Below, piece by piece: positions 9,843 through 21,512 of a DNA stretch of 64,000 nt. The notes under the pieces were generated by a model that did not search any database, was not told the origin of the DNA, and was given only the letters and a program-made list of their open reading frames with translations. The stretch's first letter is position 1, and the number at the start of each line of letters is the position of its first letter. The translations under genes were made by a program, and so were the position numbers. Location: the NCBI GenBank assembly GCA_047967505.1, contig CM106538.1; one strand, given 5' to 3'. Source of the DNA: Dipteris shenzhenensis. Its lineage: Eukaryota > Polypodiophyta > Polypodiopsida > Gleicheniales.

Positions 9843-12800
9843 CTACGGTTCAATCTCATCCTCAATGAGATCAACCCTTGCCAAACTATCTACTTCAAAA
9901 TCCAAACAAGTGTTTAGATCTACAAATACATTCAACCCACTACTACTTGTGCTACTCATGTACTCATCGAAATCAGCATCACTAATGGTAGGCTTGTCCT
10001 CATGGGTAATGGCCTCAATATCTGTATCTCCTATCTCATGATCCTCCTCCTCTCTTGTATCACGGTCATCATCACGTCCATGGCCATGATCATCCTCCAT
10101 ACGCTCAATATTAGTAAATGTACTATACATCACTTTGGAATGTGCCATAATAAGTATGACATGCCACCATCTATTATTATCCACCATTGGTTGATAGACA
10201 ACCTAATTCAAATACAAATACAATCATGTTATTTTCCTTGCATTGAAGGTATCAAATATTTAAAAGCAAGTATTTTTATATGTGTGCACAGTACCTGTTC
10301 ACATTGTTACGGTAGTATTAGTGTGTCCTTCTTACTTTGCCAAAACTTTGTGGAGTCAATAGTTACAAAGCCACTTGCATGGAATTTGATTGTTGCATTA
10401 GGGCCTCTTTCCACCATGTTCGTAAACCACTTTACATCCAAAACATACACAAAGAAGCATCGAAAGTCAAGCTTAATAATATCTTAGATTATGCCACAAT
10501 AATCATCCATGGCTCCATTGGCTCCCTCAAAGCTAGCAATGATGCCGCAATCTTGTGTGTTTCTCTTATCATCAATCCGTTGTTTTCGAAAATGCTTGCC
10601 CTCACACCATATAGCATTGAACATAGTGTACTACACCAAGAAAAAATCAATTCAATAAGCAATCTAAATTATTGAAAGCTCCTAACTTATGCATAACATT
10701 CTATATACCGACCTTGCTTATGCATCCCCTAGCATACTCCCATTCTTCCATTGTGATATGCATCCCCTCGTCTTTCTCTGCTTTCTCCATTTCATCAAGT
10801 AGCCAATCCACATGAATATCCTTTGGAAGTGCTCTTAGATACTGAGGGTATGGCATATGAGATCCGTGGTGTGTATGAAAGAGGGCCCTTTCTTCTTGTC
10901 TTCTTGCCTTTGCATCCTTGTATCTTGTCATCCATCTTTTCATCACATCACTATTAAGCATGCAATAGAGGTTGATACTATTATGCAACTCCATGTCTAT
11001 TACTTTGTTGCATCCTTTCCCTTGAGGCACAATAGAGGTCATCCTTAGGTCTTCATCATCTCCATAGTCATGGGAGAGAGCTATCCACCTCAACAAGAAA
11101 CTCAGAAATATATACAAGTGACTCTTGTACTAACCAACCCTCGGCCATGCTACCTTCGGGTCTTGCATTTTGTCTCACGAAGCCCTTCAAGGTCTTCATG
11201 AAGCGCTCGAGGAAGAACAACCATCATGCATGTATAGTACTGCATATAGCAATCTCATCCACCAAATGCACTATAAGATGTAGTTGGCTTGTGAGAATAG
11301 AACATGGAAATGTCTCCTCCACTAAAGAAACCACCTCCACTAACATAACTCGAGCATTCTCAAGCATGGTGGGATCTATTTCCTTTGAGCTCACATACCT
11401 AGAAATGAAAAAGTACACCATATTAGCAATATGAACACCTTGCATGGAGCATTGATATGCATCATATTTTGTATCATGTAAAATACCTCACAAGCTCGCC
11501 CATCTTGTAAATACAATCCTTCATGTCCTTCGATGCACTACAAGAAATGCTAGTAGGTAGTATGAACTGAACCCACGAGGAGGTGGTTGATTAGTTGCTT
11601 ATAATTATTCACTCACAAATTTGAAAGGAAAAAGATATTATGCACATAAAATACTTACTTGGAGCATCTTGTGCCAATCATGAGATTTCAAGCCATATAA
11701 TTGCTCTACACCTCTTTTCTTGCTCTTTGTAAAGGCTCCCTTCAAACACCTCATGCATCCAGTGGGAGTACGAATTGTAGTAATAGTGTGCTTCACCGCC
11801 ACCATCTCTAGCTTTGATAACCTCCATGGTGCACGAGGTAAAAAAACACGCCCATTTGGTCTCTCTTATGGCCAAGCTTCATGCATTCTCCCTGTGGTAC
11901 ATAGATCCTCCCTTATGCCTACGGAATCTCGTGTCCTATTCAAATGCTCCCAAATGGTAAATGCCACATTCTTGAAGATATGCATGGGATCAAGCAGGTG
12001 ATTGATCTTGAGGTGGGACCAATACGGTAAACGATAAAAGATGGAGTATCTAAACAAAAGTTGGTGTTAGCGGGCAATCTTTATTTCCAGCCAATATAGC
12101 ACATAATAGTTACAAACCCTTACCAGCTCATGCCAAGTGGTGGAGGAGTCGTGGAACCATCCCAAATTCTCATCCAATCTCCCACGGTGAGTGATTGTGG
12201 GAGGACTTTATTCCAAGGGGCAACATATCTAGGATGATCAGGTGGGAGAAATCAATGGTAATTCTCATAGATGACCTTATTCAATGCGTCTGCCCGTGAG
12301 GCAACTAGCGAAGGACCACAAACAAGACATGCATGGTAACTCAATGTAGTGAGACCTGAACAATAGACGCAATTAAGAGTTGAAGGTGGGTTTAGGGTGC
12401 CACATCCTTTGCCTATTCATAATTAGAAGTGCAATGCTTAACTGAGCACTTGCCATAGCCTAGGAAGTCATGCATCGTCCACATCAAGACTGCTTTGTAG
12501 TTGAAGTCTCATGACGAGGGAGGCCTGCTCACATCATGCACCTCGATACCTCTCCAAAGTATCTCTAACTCATCAATCAAAGGCTCCAAATAAACATCAG
12601 GATTTTTGACTTTATGTTTCCCTGGAATTAGAAGGGACAGCATGACATGTCCTTTCTTAATAGCCATAGAGGGTGGAAGATTATAATTCACCAATATCAC
12701 TGGCCATACACTGTAAGAGGTGCTTTTGAGACCAAATGGGTTCACACCATCCATACCCAATCCAAGTCTCAAGCTCCTAGGTTCTTCCTTGAAGCTTGGC

Positions 12801-13914
12801 CATATGTCTTCAATATGCTTCCAGGCAGGAGAGTTTGCAGGAGTTCTCCACTTGCCATCGGTTGATCGATGGGAGGAATGCCATGACATGAGCTCTGCAA
12901 TGGATTTGCACTTGAACATATGTTGGATGCAAGGGACTATGGGAAAATGTCGCAAAACCTTACGAGGCACGTCCGAAGTTTTGAGATCTGCTCTATATCT
13001 TGCCTCTCCACAAGTAGGGCACTCTCTTGCATCCTTATGTAGTCCACAAAACAAAATGCAATCATTGATGCATGCATGGATGCACTTGTAATCTAATCCT
13101 CCAAGAGAGGTCACATGTTGCCTTGCCATATCTCTTGAGGTCAGTAATTTATTCTCCCTTGGAAGCATTTTACATAATAGCCTGCACGTGAAGACCATAA
13201 ATGAGGAAAAGCATTCGAGTAATTGACCCACTAGCATAATTCACCATGTTTGCAAAATAGACTTTAAAGCTTACTTGAGTAATGCATTCAAACTTGCATT
13301 GCTTCATCCATAGATGGTTTGCAAGTTTAGTAACTCAAGGGAGGCACGTAGAATAGAGAAAGTACACCTCTCAAATAGTGGAGTCGATGCTGTGGTAAAA
13401 AGATAATCCTGCTCCATGCTATCATCCCTCCCTTCGGATTGATGGACATATAAATCCCGCACCATATCATCAAACACCTCCTCCTCCATGGCTTTATGAG
13501 GTAATGGCAGAGGGCTACTTCACTCCATACATCCGTAACGGTCCCTCCTAAAGATCCCACCTCATATCACCGATGCTTCGCCTCCTCACGGTGAGCATAG
13601 GGCAACATATGCGGGTGTGGCACTACATCCTATATCAAATTAAAATGGGATCATAACTCAAACATATGAATACCCATAGGTATCTCAATCAACCTTAACT
13701 CTTTAACACTTACCATGTTTACGGTCGCATCCCATTCTCCATACTTTGAGATGTGATTGAGTGTAATCCTACATGCACGATACATGTTTCCTGGACATCG
13801 ATCACACATACATTTGATTTTTTGCTCCAACCACATCTCACGATGGTGGATACGGAGGGATTCATCCTCACTGGAGCTAATTGTTGAAGATGAAGACATC
13901 CTACAAACAAACAA
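9843..13914 (-). pseudogene. CACTA-2 TNP2-type transposase gene
   Basis: This gene would encode the transposase that cuts at the terminal repeats. Read 3' to 5', an N-terminal exon (13,914-13,651) has a CMCDRCPG motif. The next (13,489-13,304) reads PLFERCTF and LLNLQTIYG. The long open block 13,237-12,509 holds the TNP2 core: CINDCILF, ECPTCGEARY, VPRKVLRHFPIVP, MSWHSSH, RLGLGMDGVNPFG, YSVWPVILVNYNLPP and SLLIPGKHK. At 12,057-11,866 come RLPYWSHLKINHLLDPMHI and GIREDL, then LKSHDWHKMLQ near 11,660-11,700. DUF4218-like sequence follows at 11,445-11,224 (FPCSILTSQLHLIVHLVDE), a linker at 11,117-10,701, and an acidic tail at 10,187-9,843. Several joints have good splice signals. Stops and frame changes elsewhere, for example between 12,509 and 12,057, show it is decayed, but nearly all domains remain. 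Confidence 0.88.
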
Positions 13915-13964
13915 TCCAAAAAAATTTTCTTTTCTTCAAATATTTAATTTTAAAACTCTATGGC

Positions 13965-14105
13965 ACATCTAAAGATGTGTCTGTCTGTTCTGTGGTGCAC
14001 ATGATCTATAGGCACATCTAAAATTGCGTCTGCTCTATGTATGTAGACGTGCAATTACACGTGTATTTAGATGCACTATTAAACACGCTTATAAACATAG
14101 TTTTC
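13965..14105. repeat. CACTA-2 central motif cluster, part 1
   Basis: The same GGCACATCTA / GCGTCTG / AGACGTGCA motif family found at the element ends recurs here, between the transposase start and the first exon of the second gene. This is the divergent promoter region, so the repeats may let the element's own DNA-binding protein act on both promoters. That role is inference. Confidence 0.65.
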
Positions 14106-14202
14106 AAATCTGTTTTTAGCGCGCTCGCTTTGCTTTTCTTCACATTACTTATACTTCATGCGGCTTGCTTGCTTTGCTATCAACAGATCCACAGTTTTGA
14201 TG

Positions 14203-14280
14203 CTTAAGAGGAAGGCACCCACACTTACTTCCAAGCTTATACTTAAGAGGAAGGCACCCACACTTACTTCCAGGCTTACA
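14203..14280 (+). repeat. 39-bp tandem duplication in exon 1 of the second gene
   Basis: Two nearly identical 39-bp units start at 14,203 and 14,242 (CTTAAGAGGAAGGCACCCAC). The unit is a multiple of three, so it keeps the frame and doubles a basic peptide. Confidence 0.85.
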
Positions 14281-14499
14281 GGAGAAGAGGGTGAACAAGG
14301 AAGAGAAGCAACTTTGAAGAAGGAGAAGAAGCTTCCATACCTCTATCCAAGTTAAGTCTCTTTATGGTGGATCTTTTTTGGAAGTTGCTCTCTTTGAATT
14401 TGTCCTTTGTCGTATCCAAGAAATGAATGATTTTGGTATCAGTGTTACGTTTTTGTGTCGGGTGCATGTCCTTTTCTACTTTTTAGAAAAGTCCATTTG

Positions 14500-14640
14500 T
14501 CGGAGCGCATCTCATAGCACATCTAAAATTGCATCTACAGGTGCGTTTAGCCTGTTTACAGACATAGATAGTCGCGTCTATAGACGCGCTGTTATACATG
14601 AAAATAGAGATGCTTCTCAGACGCGTCTATAGATGTGCTC
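14500..14640. repeat. CACTA-2 central motif cluster, part 2
   Basis: This is a second internal cluster of the terminal motif (GTCGCGTCTATAGACGCG, CAGACGCGTCTATAG) and lies in the first intron of the plus-strand gene. It includes long perfect palindromes around GCGTCTATAGACGC. Confidence 0.7.
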
Positions 14641-15459
14641 CAATAGTAATCTTTTCCGATAGTAATCTTTTCTTCCGTTCCCCTTTCTTCTCAGCTCATC
14701 AATAATCATCTTTTTTTATTTTTTCCAGTTCACCATGTGGCAACAAGCTCTTCGGGCTCACTTGATCTCCGGGAGTCTATTTTTAGGGACTTATATAACC
14801 TTTTAGGGCACCCTCCCAGTCCTACGGAGTTATACGAGTATATGACAGGTACTCTAAACACCCCCCAGGAGTTGGCACTACAGACTCCAAACCACCCCAC
14901 ACTAGCTGAGATTACCCCAGCGGAGTCAGCATAGCCCAGCCGGCTACATAGCTGAGGCCCTTCTCCCATGTCATCTTATGTCCCTTCCCCCATGCCATCT
15001 TATGCCCCTTCCCCCATGCCATCTTATGCCCCTTCCCCCATGCCGTCAGGAGGTCATCCTGTCTCACAGAGTCGTCATCATACTCCTGTGTAGTTGAGAC
15101 TCGGTTCTCTAGCTACGAGTGGTCCACGTAGTCCCGTGCAGTCTCTAGCTATGAGTGGCCAGCGTACTAGCTTGACACGACATGGTAGCAGGCATAGTAG
15201 CAGGGAGAGCGGTGGGGGATGCATGGCACAGTGCTTTGGGGGGGGTGGTGGTAGGGATGATGATGATTTGGACGTGCCTCTGGGTGATGGTACGATCTTC
15301 TATGATATCACTCAGACAAGAGGCATCTTGATGGATACACGGGGGAAGGACATCATGGCCTTCATGCGCTCTATAATTGCTAACAATTACAGAGATTGCT
15401 TTATCCACTACAAAGGCCAGACAAAGAGGTTGGCTGATGAGACCCTCGCTACTATTCGG

Positions 15460-15602
15460 TCTAGGTATCCTAACCCCCCCAATCGTCAGTTCACAGATAA
15501 ATGGGCCAAGTCAAAGATCCTAACCCCCCCAATCATCAGTTCACAGATAAATGGTCTAGGTATCCTAACCCCCCCAATCGTCAGTTCACAGATAAATGGG
15601 CC
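15460..15602 (+). repeat. Three tandem 45-50-bp units in the second CACTA-2 gene
   Basis: Three copies of a unit holding AACCCCCCCAATC and CAGTTCACAGATAAATGG start at about 15,460, 15,510 and 15,555. The spacings of 50 and 45 bp are not both multiples of three, so the expansion shifts the frame inside the unit. It looks like a late, damaging slippage event. Confidence 0.8.
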
Positions 15603-16579
15603 AATTGTTACGATACTTGGCAATAAAAGATCTTCGCTTAAGAGGCAGGCATTAGCGGAGCTTGCCAGGCTCGAGGGAGGTCAACCACCAAGGGGCCTGC
15701 CCCACACCGCTCATAAGCGTGAGTGGAAGAAAGCAATGAAGTCAGCGAGGGAGAACCCCAGTCTGCAGCACGTGGAAGCATGAAGGATCCAGATGGAGCA
15801 ATATGGAAGCGTGCATTTTGGAGCAGGGGTGTTGAATCATGGGAGGCCCAATTTGTAAGTATCAATCTCAAATTATATTGCTTATGTAGTTTATTAGGCT
15901 GTTTCTTTGTACTAACCCCTCCGTAAATTGTGTCGTCTTGCAGCTTGAGATCGTGGGCAGATACCCTACTCCTGTCGAGATAGCCTACCACTGCCACAAT
16001 CGCAGAGGAGATACATGGAAGCACTTCTATCATAACGGGTTGATTATTGAGGAGCAGTATATCTGGGCTACTGGAGCGGCCCCCGAGGTATTTGAAAGTA
16101 GTTAATAATGTCAATATTATAAGTAAAGATTTGATTTTTCATACATTGATATATGTTGTCCCTTATTTACAGGTCCCTACACAAGAAGACGAGGAAGGAG
16201 GCAGAGAAGGGAGCACAGAAGGGAGCGTGGAAGGGAGTGAGGACGTCAAGAACATAGATTAGTCGTAGAAGTAGTGCTAGCTACTCTTTTTTGTACTTAA
16301 AGCCACTGGCTTGGCTTCGTGCCTCTCTTGTATATACACTCCTCTTATTTTTTGTACTTAAAGCCACATGATGTGGCTTAACTTCGTGCTATATGTACAT
16401 ACAAGCACTTTTTGAGCTTTCAATTTTATTGTGTTTTGGAGTTGTAATTTTTTATTTGGAATTATAATTAAAATGCAGTTGGCTGTAAGAATTGAATTAC
16501 ACAATGTGGAAATGGGATTCTTGTAACTATATAGCATACACAACATACACAGCATTCTGTAAATTTAAAAAAAAATATA

Positions 16580-16915
16580 TTATGTAGCGCGTCTATCAGT
16601 GCATTTATAAATGTGTCTATATACGCGTCTGTTTGTTTGGGAAGCATCTATTTGCACGTCTATAAAAGCATCTATAAGACCATTTATAAATGCATCTATA
16701 CACACGTTTAACGATGCGTCTGTTTGTTTTTTAAATTTTTTAGCAGAGTGTCTATTTAGGTGTCTAGATGCATGTCTATACGTGCATCTGTCTGCTATAT
16801 AGATGCGCTGTTAGATGCGGGTCTCTAGACATGCAAATAGACGTGCCCGTAAGTTTTTTTTAAAGTTCAGTAAATGCGTCTGTGTGTGTGTCTGTGGGCG
16901 CTTTGTCTTGTTGTG
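16580..16915. repeat. CACTA-2 right subterminal array and terminal repeat
   Basis: Many copies of GCGTCTAT / GCATCTATA / GTCTATACGTGC-like motifs run from about 16,585 to 16,890. The terminal inverted repeat GCTTTGTCTTGTTGTG occupies 16,900-16,915 and is followed by ATG. Confidence 0.8.
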
Positions 16916-16962
16916 ATGGTTTGAATAATATTCATGTTTGTTTGTGTTCTTTTTTTCCCTAG

Positions 16963-18197
16963 TTGCACCTGTTGTGTCTGCATGTTCTTATGTTAAAAAA
17001 ACATCACCTAGTCCAAATTCAAGTCCAATGGTCGTTGGGACTCCTAGTAGACCTCCAAAGGAGAATCTTTTGAAGAACTCATCAATTAAGAAAACTCTGC
17101 GTCGTTCTTTGAAAAGCTCGTTTCAAGAAGTGGCTGAAGAAGCTTATGCCCAAGGTGAGCTTTTATTCTTCTTATGTAGGCAAATTCTGGGAAGTAATTA
17201 ATTTTAATTGTATTCTCTTTTGTACTTTTGTTTTTGCTAGTAAAGAAGCTAGTTCAAAAACATCCGCCGGAGTACGTTAGCTTTAAGTCTACGATAACTT
17301 ATGTGCATCGCAAAAGTCACACTAGTTGTTCAGTTCAAGAGGAACTAAAGAATTGCACACCAAAGAAAAGAGAAAATAATGTTATTATCATTGATTAAAC
17401 CCCCACAAAAAACCTATGTTTTCTTTTTGAATTATTGATTTGCTTTTTTAAAGTATTGGTACACAACATTGTGATGTTGACCTATTAGTGCCTATACTAT
17501 TGTTTTCTAGTTATCATATATTGAAATTCTATTGTTGTGAAACATTTGGAAGCTATTGTGAAAAATTATTATTTGCAAAGGATTTCATTTTATTGTATTA
17601 CATTAAGTGCACCCTTAATAATTTGTAATACTTAAGTATTATTTTCGAGCAATAATGTGCATCACTTTCATTTGTATTGGCATTTGCAGCTAGCAAACAA
17701 CTCATCTGCAAGGAAGATAATGACAAAGTGAATTCTCATAATGTTCGTAATCATGTCAATCAATTTCAACCATCCTTTCATAATGTTTCATCTATATCCA
17801 AAGCTATCATTCCTTCAAAGGAGAACTTTATAGGAGGTGGAAATTCCTTAGTGTCACTTCCAATAACCAAACTTTCAGATTGTAATGCTGAAAGATTTGT
17901 ATTTGAAGGCAAATTACTTTCCAAATATGGTACGTATATAGTATAAAATCCTAAATGCCCCACCTTTCTAAAAGGAGATTTTACCGATAAGTTTTGTTCA
18001 CACACAATCACACTACTTATTCCTTCTACCTATATTCATCAATTTGAAACTTCTTACAAGTTGGGGAATTTTATAGAGTAGAAGCTACTAGTATCGTAGT
18101 GAAAGGTCCATTTGAAGGTGGTACTTCCAAGTTCTCTCTACTCATTGATGCAACCACATGCATCATTAGGGGAGAACCCTTTGAAGGAAATCTTTGA
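16963..18197 (+). CDS. Multi-exon gene of unknown function, 5' end cut off by CACTA-2
   Basis: I do not recognise this protein. Exon A (16,963-17,154) follows TTTTTTTCCCTAG and ends at G|GTGAGC. Exon B (17,241-17,398) follows TTTTTGCTAG and ends in a stop. Exon C (17,690-17,929) follows CATTTGCAG and ends at G|GTACGT. Exon D starts at 18,061 and reaches a stop at 18,197. A, C and D all use phase-1 boundaries, so A joins in frame to either B or C and C joins to D, giving two possible 3' ends. A is Ser/Pro/Lys-rich (KTSPSPNSSPMVVGTPSRPP, then KKTLRRSLKSSF) and looks like a disordered regulatory segment. D has VEATSIVVKGPFEGG. The upstream exons would lie beyond CACTA-2. It may be a host gene or part of another transposon. 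Confidence 0.42.
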
Positions 18198-19742
18198 CTA
18201 TTGCCAGACCATTCCCTCTGTATGTATGTTCAATGGGTAGCTGAGATGGTGAACATCGCAAAGCTGAGCATTGCACAAGTGATGGGGACAATTGCAATAG
18301 TCATCATCAAAGTTGCAAACGAGGAGGGAATGGCTGACCAAATAATTGTTGCGGATGTGGACCATGAAATGAGGACAGGGCTACGGTAAGTTAAACCTAC
18401 ATTCTCTAATTTGGTGATTGGAACTCAAAGTAATTAACATTTAGCTTACTCTTACATAAATTGTTGTGCAGCTTTCATTTGTCAATGAAAGGAAACCGAC
18501 GTTAACTCAACTTGTCCAAGAATTTAATGACGAAGGTGTGGTGATGTACATCTTGAAGAATGTGTCATTCTTAAAGGCAAAGAACATTATTTGCATGTTT
18601 GACTTTACCAAACCTACCGCATGAGGTGGCACAAGTGGCCTCAAGACTCTTCACACTCACACAACTGTAGGACACTCCTAGGTCTCTAGGACCACACACA
18701 CTAGGACTCCGATAGTTCCAACAAATACCCCTTCGGAGCTAGGGTGAGAAACTATGACATCATCCAGACTATGCATCCCGGGCAATCTTAGAGGCTAACA
18801 GCTGAGCATAATTTAGAGGTGGAACCAAGCACTCTCATGGCTTAGGTGTCAACGTGATCAGAGACTCAAATCTGAGCATGGATGCATGACCAACTCATAG
18901 GTCTAGAGAGTGCACCAACGTCCTGGAACTCGGCCAAGCTTGATAAAGGAAAGACATAACAACCCCCCTGTCTCCTAACTGGGTACATGGAAATAAGTGG
19001 AGCCTTTTATAGGACAAGGCACACAAAATGACAAATTATTACATCATTTTAGGGGGACTACCCAAGGCAGAGTACCTAACACACATGACTCTAGAAAGCC
19101 CACTCTTCATCTATCACCTCATGGAGGGATAGACCAGAAATAGCAACAGTGCAAACTTGAAAGCAACTTTCAGTAGCCAAGTGTCACAGCTAGGATATGG
19201 GACCAAGGTGAATTCTTTCTTTTACATTTACTTATGCTATTTATTTGAAGCACTTGCTAACTCCTCTTAAGCTACAAGTGTTTGGGATTTTATGCTTCAC
19301 GAATGTTAATGCTGATCTTGTGGAGCATGTGTGTGACTCTTGTGGTAGTTTATGAGTGAGCAGGGACCCTCTTCGACCATATTGTTACTCTTGCCAAGCC
19401 CCTACAAGCATCAGTCAAGTAACTAGTTTGAGTGGAGACATAGTTCAACGTAGTGGTGAGCAAATCCCTGTGCATGTTAGAGAGCCCTACATTGATGTCA
19501 TACTTTCATTGGGTGTACCCTTCCTTGATGATATTGGCACGAAGTACACTCAAAACATCAAAACCCAGTGGTAGCTTCACCATAAATAGCTCTCGTTTTG
19601 CAATTTCGTTCGAACCAAATATCTAAAGCATTTCTTGGGACTTGTAATTGATTTTTTTCAACTATAGCATTTGCTACTTACTTTGTTATCGTTATATTTT
19701 TTGTAAGCATCAATTGTTGTTACAATTTCATTTGTTAACACT
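18198..19742. other. Broken coding scraps and noncoding sequence
   Basis: An exon-like piece at about 18,472-18,630 after TTGTTGTGCAG reads LSFVNERKPTLTQLVQEFND, but sequence before it has stops in the matching frame (Cys/His-rich, 18,240-18,390). From 18,630 to 19,190 nothing coding is seen. An open frame at 19,356-19,574 (YCYSCQAPTS near its start) has no known match. These may be remnants of the upstream gene or of the 5' part of the Helentron. Confidence 0.3.
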
Positions 19743-20885
19743 ATGGATGTAGAGCAACTTCTACTAAAGAAGAAATTGATGAAGCATTCATCTTTCATGG
19801 ATAACAATCCTTCCAACACAAATGTACTCAGTTGCATTGTGCAAATTCTTCCTAGTGTAACATATGACCAATTGTTGAGAACATTATTTGAGAGTGTTAT
19901 TTTAGAACCTTTGAATTCTCAAAATCCATGGAACATTTTCCAAACAATATCAAACGAGCCAATCCTAACAATTGGAAAAGTAAAAAATTTGCTTGTAAAC
20001 ACTGCTACCTCCATAGCATTGACTGTAGATGTCCTTAAGCAATTTAATTTGTTATTCGGTACATCTTTCACCTTTCTATCCTACAATGGGAAAAACCTTC
20101 AAGTAAAAGCAAAAGTAGGTTGTGCAAAAAATAAGCCGACAAATTCTCTGTTGTTGGAACAACAAAATCCCACTTGCTCTATTATTCCATTGGTCAAAGT
20201 AGATGCAAAACTTCCCTACCAAATATGGAATGAAGAACACCAACAAAATTTAGAAGACACAGTTTTGCAAAACCCAAGTTTGCCTGCAAAAGATATAGCT
20301 TTATTGTTCCACTCTTCATCTTCAAAACATGCTTACACAATCCAATCTACCTTAACCAAAATATATAAAGTTAGGAAATTTGTTCTTGAACCTATGCATA
20401 CTCCGATGAAGATGAACACACTACAAGAAGAGCTAAACATTCACAAACAACAAACATGCAAGAGAAAAAGAAATGAGAACAAAGCAGAACCACAATATAT
20501 AAAGAAAATACTCGATACTCCTAGTTTCCCATGTACTTGTTGTGGCTCCCTAAAGTTCTCCATGAAAATGAAGAAGCTAAAACAACATATGGCAATATTT
20601 CTCCAAAGCAACAAAACTAACATTCCAAGAACTTGCGTAAGAAGAATGTTATGTTCTCTTTGTTTTAAAGATGTTAAAAAAGGAATAATGCCATTAATGT
20701 GCACAAAGAACCTCACAATGGCCCAAAAGAAAGTTCATACAAGCAAACTCAATGACATGGAGGCACGATTAGTCTCCATTAGAATACCATTTGCTCAAAT
20801 TCGCGAGCTCTCCTATGAAGGGCAATTTGGCTTACATGGATTACAGACCAACAAAACTTCTCTCTACAAAATAACAACCATATGA
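19743..20885 (+). pseudogene. Helentron/Helitron protein N-terminal part (DUF6570-like)
   Basis: This 380-codon open frame ends in a segment like DUF6570, the domain that precedes the Rep-helicase in many Helitron proteins. A Cys pair (CTCCGSLKF) is followed by MLCSLCFKDVKKGIMP, NLTMAQKK, and ARLVSIRIPFAQIRELSYEG then QFGLHG. Known Helitrons show the same order: CxxC, a 'P...N' box, a 'LIS.R.PF.QI..L' box, and G..G..G. The first 250 residues are lysine/asparagine-rich and unrecognised. Right after the DUF6570-like segment the frame stops, and the large Rep and helicase regions are missing. The endonuclease part follows at once, overlapping by ATGA at 20,882-20,885. An internal deletion is the simplest reading. 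Confidence 0.68.
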
Positions 20886-21502
20886 CTTTACAATCTCTAA
20901 ACACATGAGCACTCAATTCACATTACGAGGACATACTTGAAGAAAAAAGTTTGCTTCATGCAAAAATTTTATGCCTCCAAGAATTGCATATCAAAGACAA
21001 ACAAACAATCTCTTTGCCAAACTTCACATGTTTGCAAAACAACAAAGGAATTGGTATTGCAACATGTTTCAAAAGTAACTTCACATTGCAAACCCAAGAA
21101 TACATAACCATCAAACAAACTAAATGCTTGTTAATAATATTCACAACAAAAAAACAATCACAATTCGCAATAATTAACGTTTACAAGTCACCTTCCTCAC
21201 CGCAATCAACACTAATATCTTCATTGCAAACAACTCTCGCTCAATTTAATATAAAAACACCAACGTTCATCTTAGGTGACTTCAACATTGATTATAATTC
21301 CAAAAATATAAATACAACAAAACTTTATCAATTCCTCCATAAACAAAACTTTCACCAACTCATAAACGACCCAACAACTATACATGGGTCCACAATTGAC
21401 CATATCTGGACAAACATTAAAAAAACAACAATTCTAAGCAGAACAAACTACATATATTGGTCCGACCATTCCCTTGTTTACACACCTTTGAACATTGACT
21501 AG
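20882..21502 (+). pseudogene. Helentron-type endonuclease (EEP/AP-endonuclease-like)
   Basis: This is an endonuclease-exonuclease-phosphatase fold of the type carried at the C-terminus of Helentron (Helitron2) proteins. The usual order is visible: SLNT...ALNSHYEDI, ILCLQELH with the metal-binding Glu, GIGIATCF, VYKSPSSPQ, ILGDFNID, STIDHIWTN and the final SDHSLVY box. All key Glu, Asp, Asn and His positions of the fold are present. One TGA at 20,906-20,908 interrupts the N-terminus, where relatives usually have Arg or another residue. From 20,909 the frame is open to 21,502. It could also come from a non-LTR retrotransposon, but no reverse transcriptase follows, and the preceding DUF6570-like frame favours a Helentron. 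Confidence 0.75.
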
Positions 21503-21512
21503 GGCAGGCCTC

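Larger units (their letters stand above)
14158..16262 (+). pseudogene. CACTA-2 second gene (TNPA/Ptta-like accessory protein)
   Basis: CACTA elements usually carry a second protein that binds the subterminal repeats, and this gene sits where it is expected. Four exons fit: 14,158-14,350 (basic, with two copies of LKRKAPTLTS), 14,729-15,854, 15,944-16,087 and 16,173-16,262. Donors and acceptors are present, and phases agree except for one frameshift near 15,770. Exon 2 has a MPSYAPSP repeat (three 24-bp units, about 14,985-15,053), a Gly/Asp-rich hinge, and a conserved-looking block (DGTIFYDITQTRGI, HYKGQTKRLADE). Exon 3 reads YPTPVEIAYHCHNRRGDTWK, and exon 4 is acidic. Three TAG/TGA stops interrupt exon 2 at codons one transition from CAG or CGA. 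A resemblance to the Ptta/En-Spm transposase family is suggested by position and general features, not proven. Confidence 0.68.
9369..16915 (-). mobile_element. CACTA-2, complete CACTA-superfamily transposon (7.5 kb)
   Basis: The left end reads CACAACAACACAAAGC at 9,369, and the right end is the complement of CACAACAAGACAAAGC, ending at 16,915. The bases just outside are ATG on both sides (9,366-9,368 and 16,916-16,918), the 3-bp target duplication typical of CACTA elements. Inside are a minus-strand TNP2-type transposase gene and a divergent plus-strand second gene, plus clusters of a GTCTA-containing motif at both ends and in the middle. Both genes carry premature stops or frameshifts. The termini are CACAA rather than CACTA, an accepted kind of variation in the superfamily. 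The element sits in what looks like an intron of the gene at 16,963-18,197. Confidence 0.88.

Noticed and set aside
11536-11549. CACTACAAGAAATG, identical in form to a classic CACTA terminus
   Set aside because: It lies inside a transposase exon on the other strand, has no partner, and the real ends of the element are at 9,369 and 16,915.
18630-19190. A possible solo LTR or inverted-repeat element between coding scraps
   Set aside because: Its ends do not pair convincingly, no target duplication is seen, and no primer site or purine tract is present.
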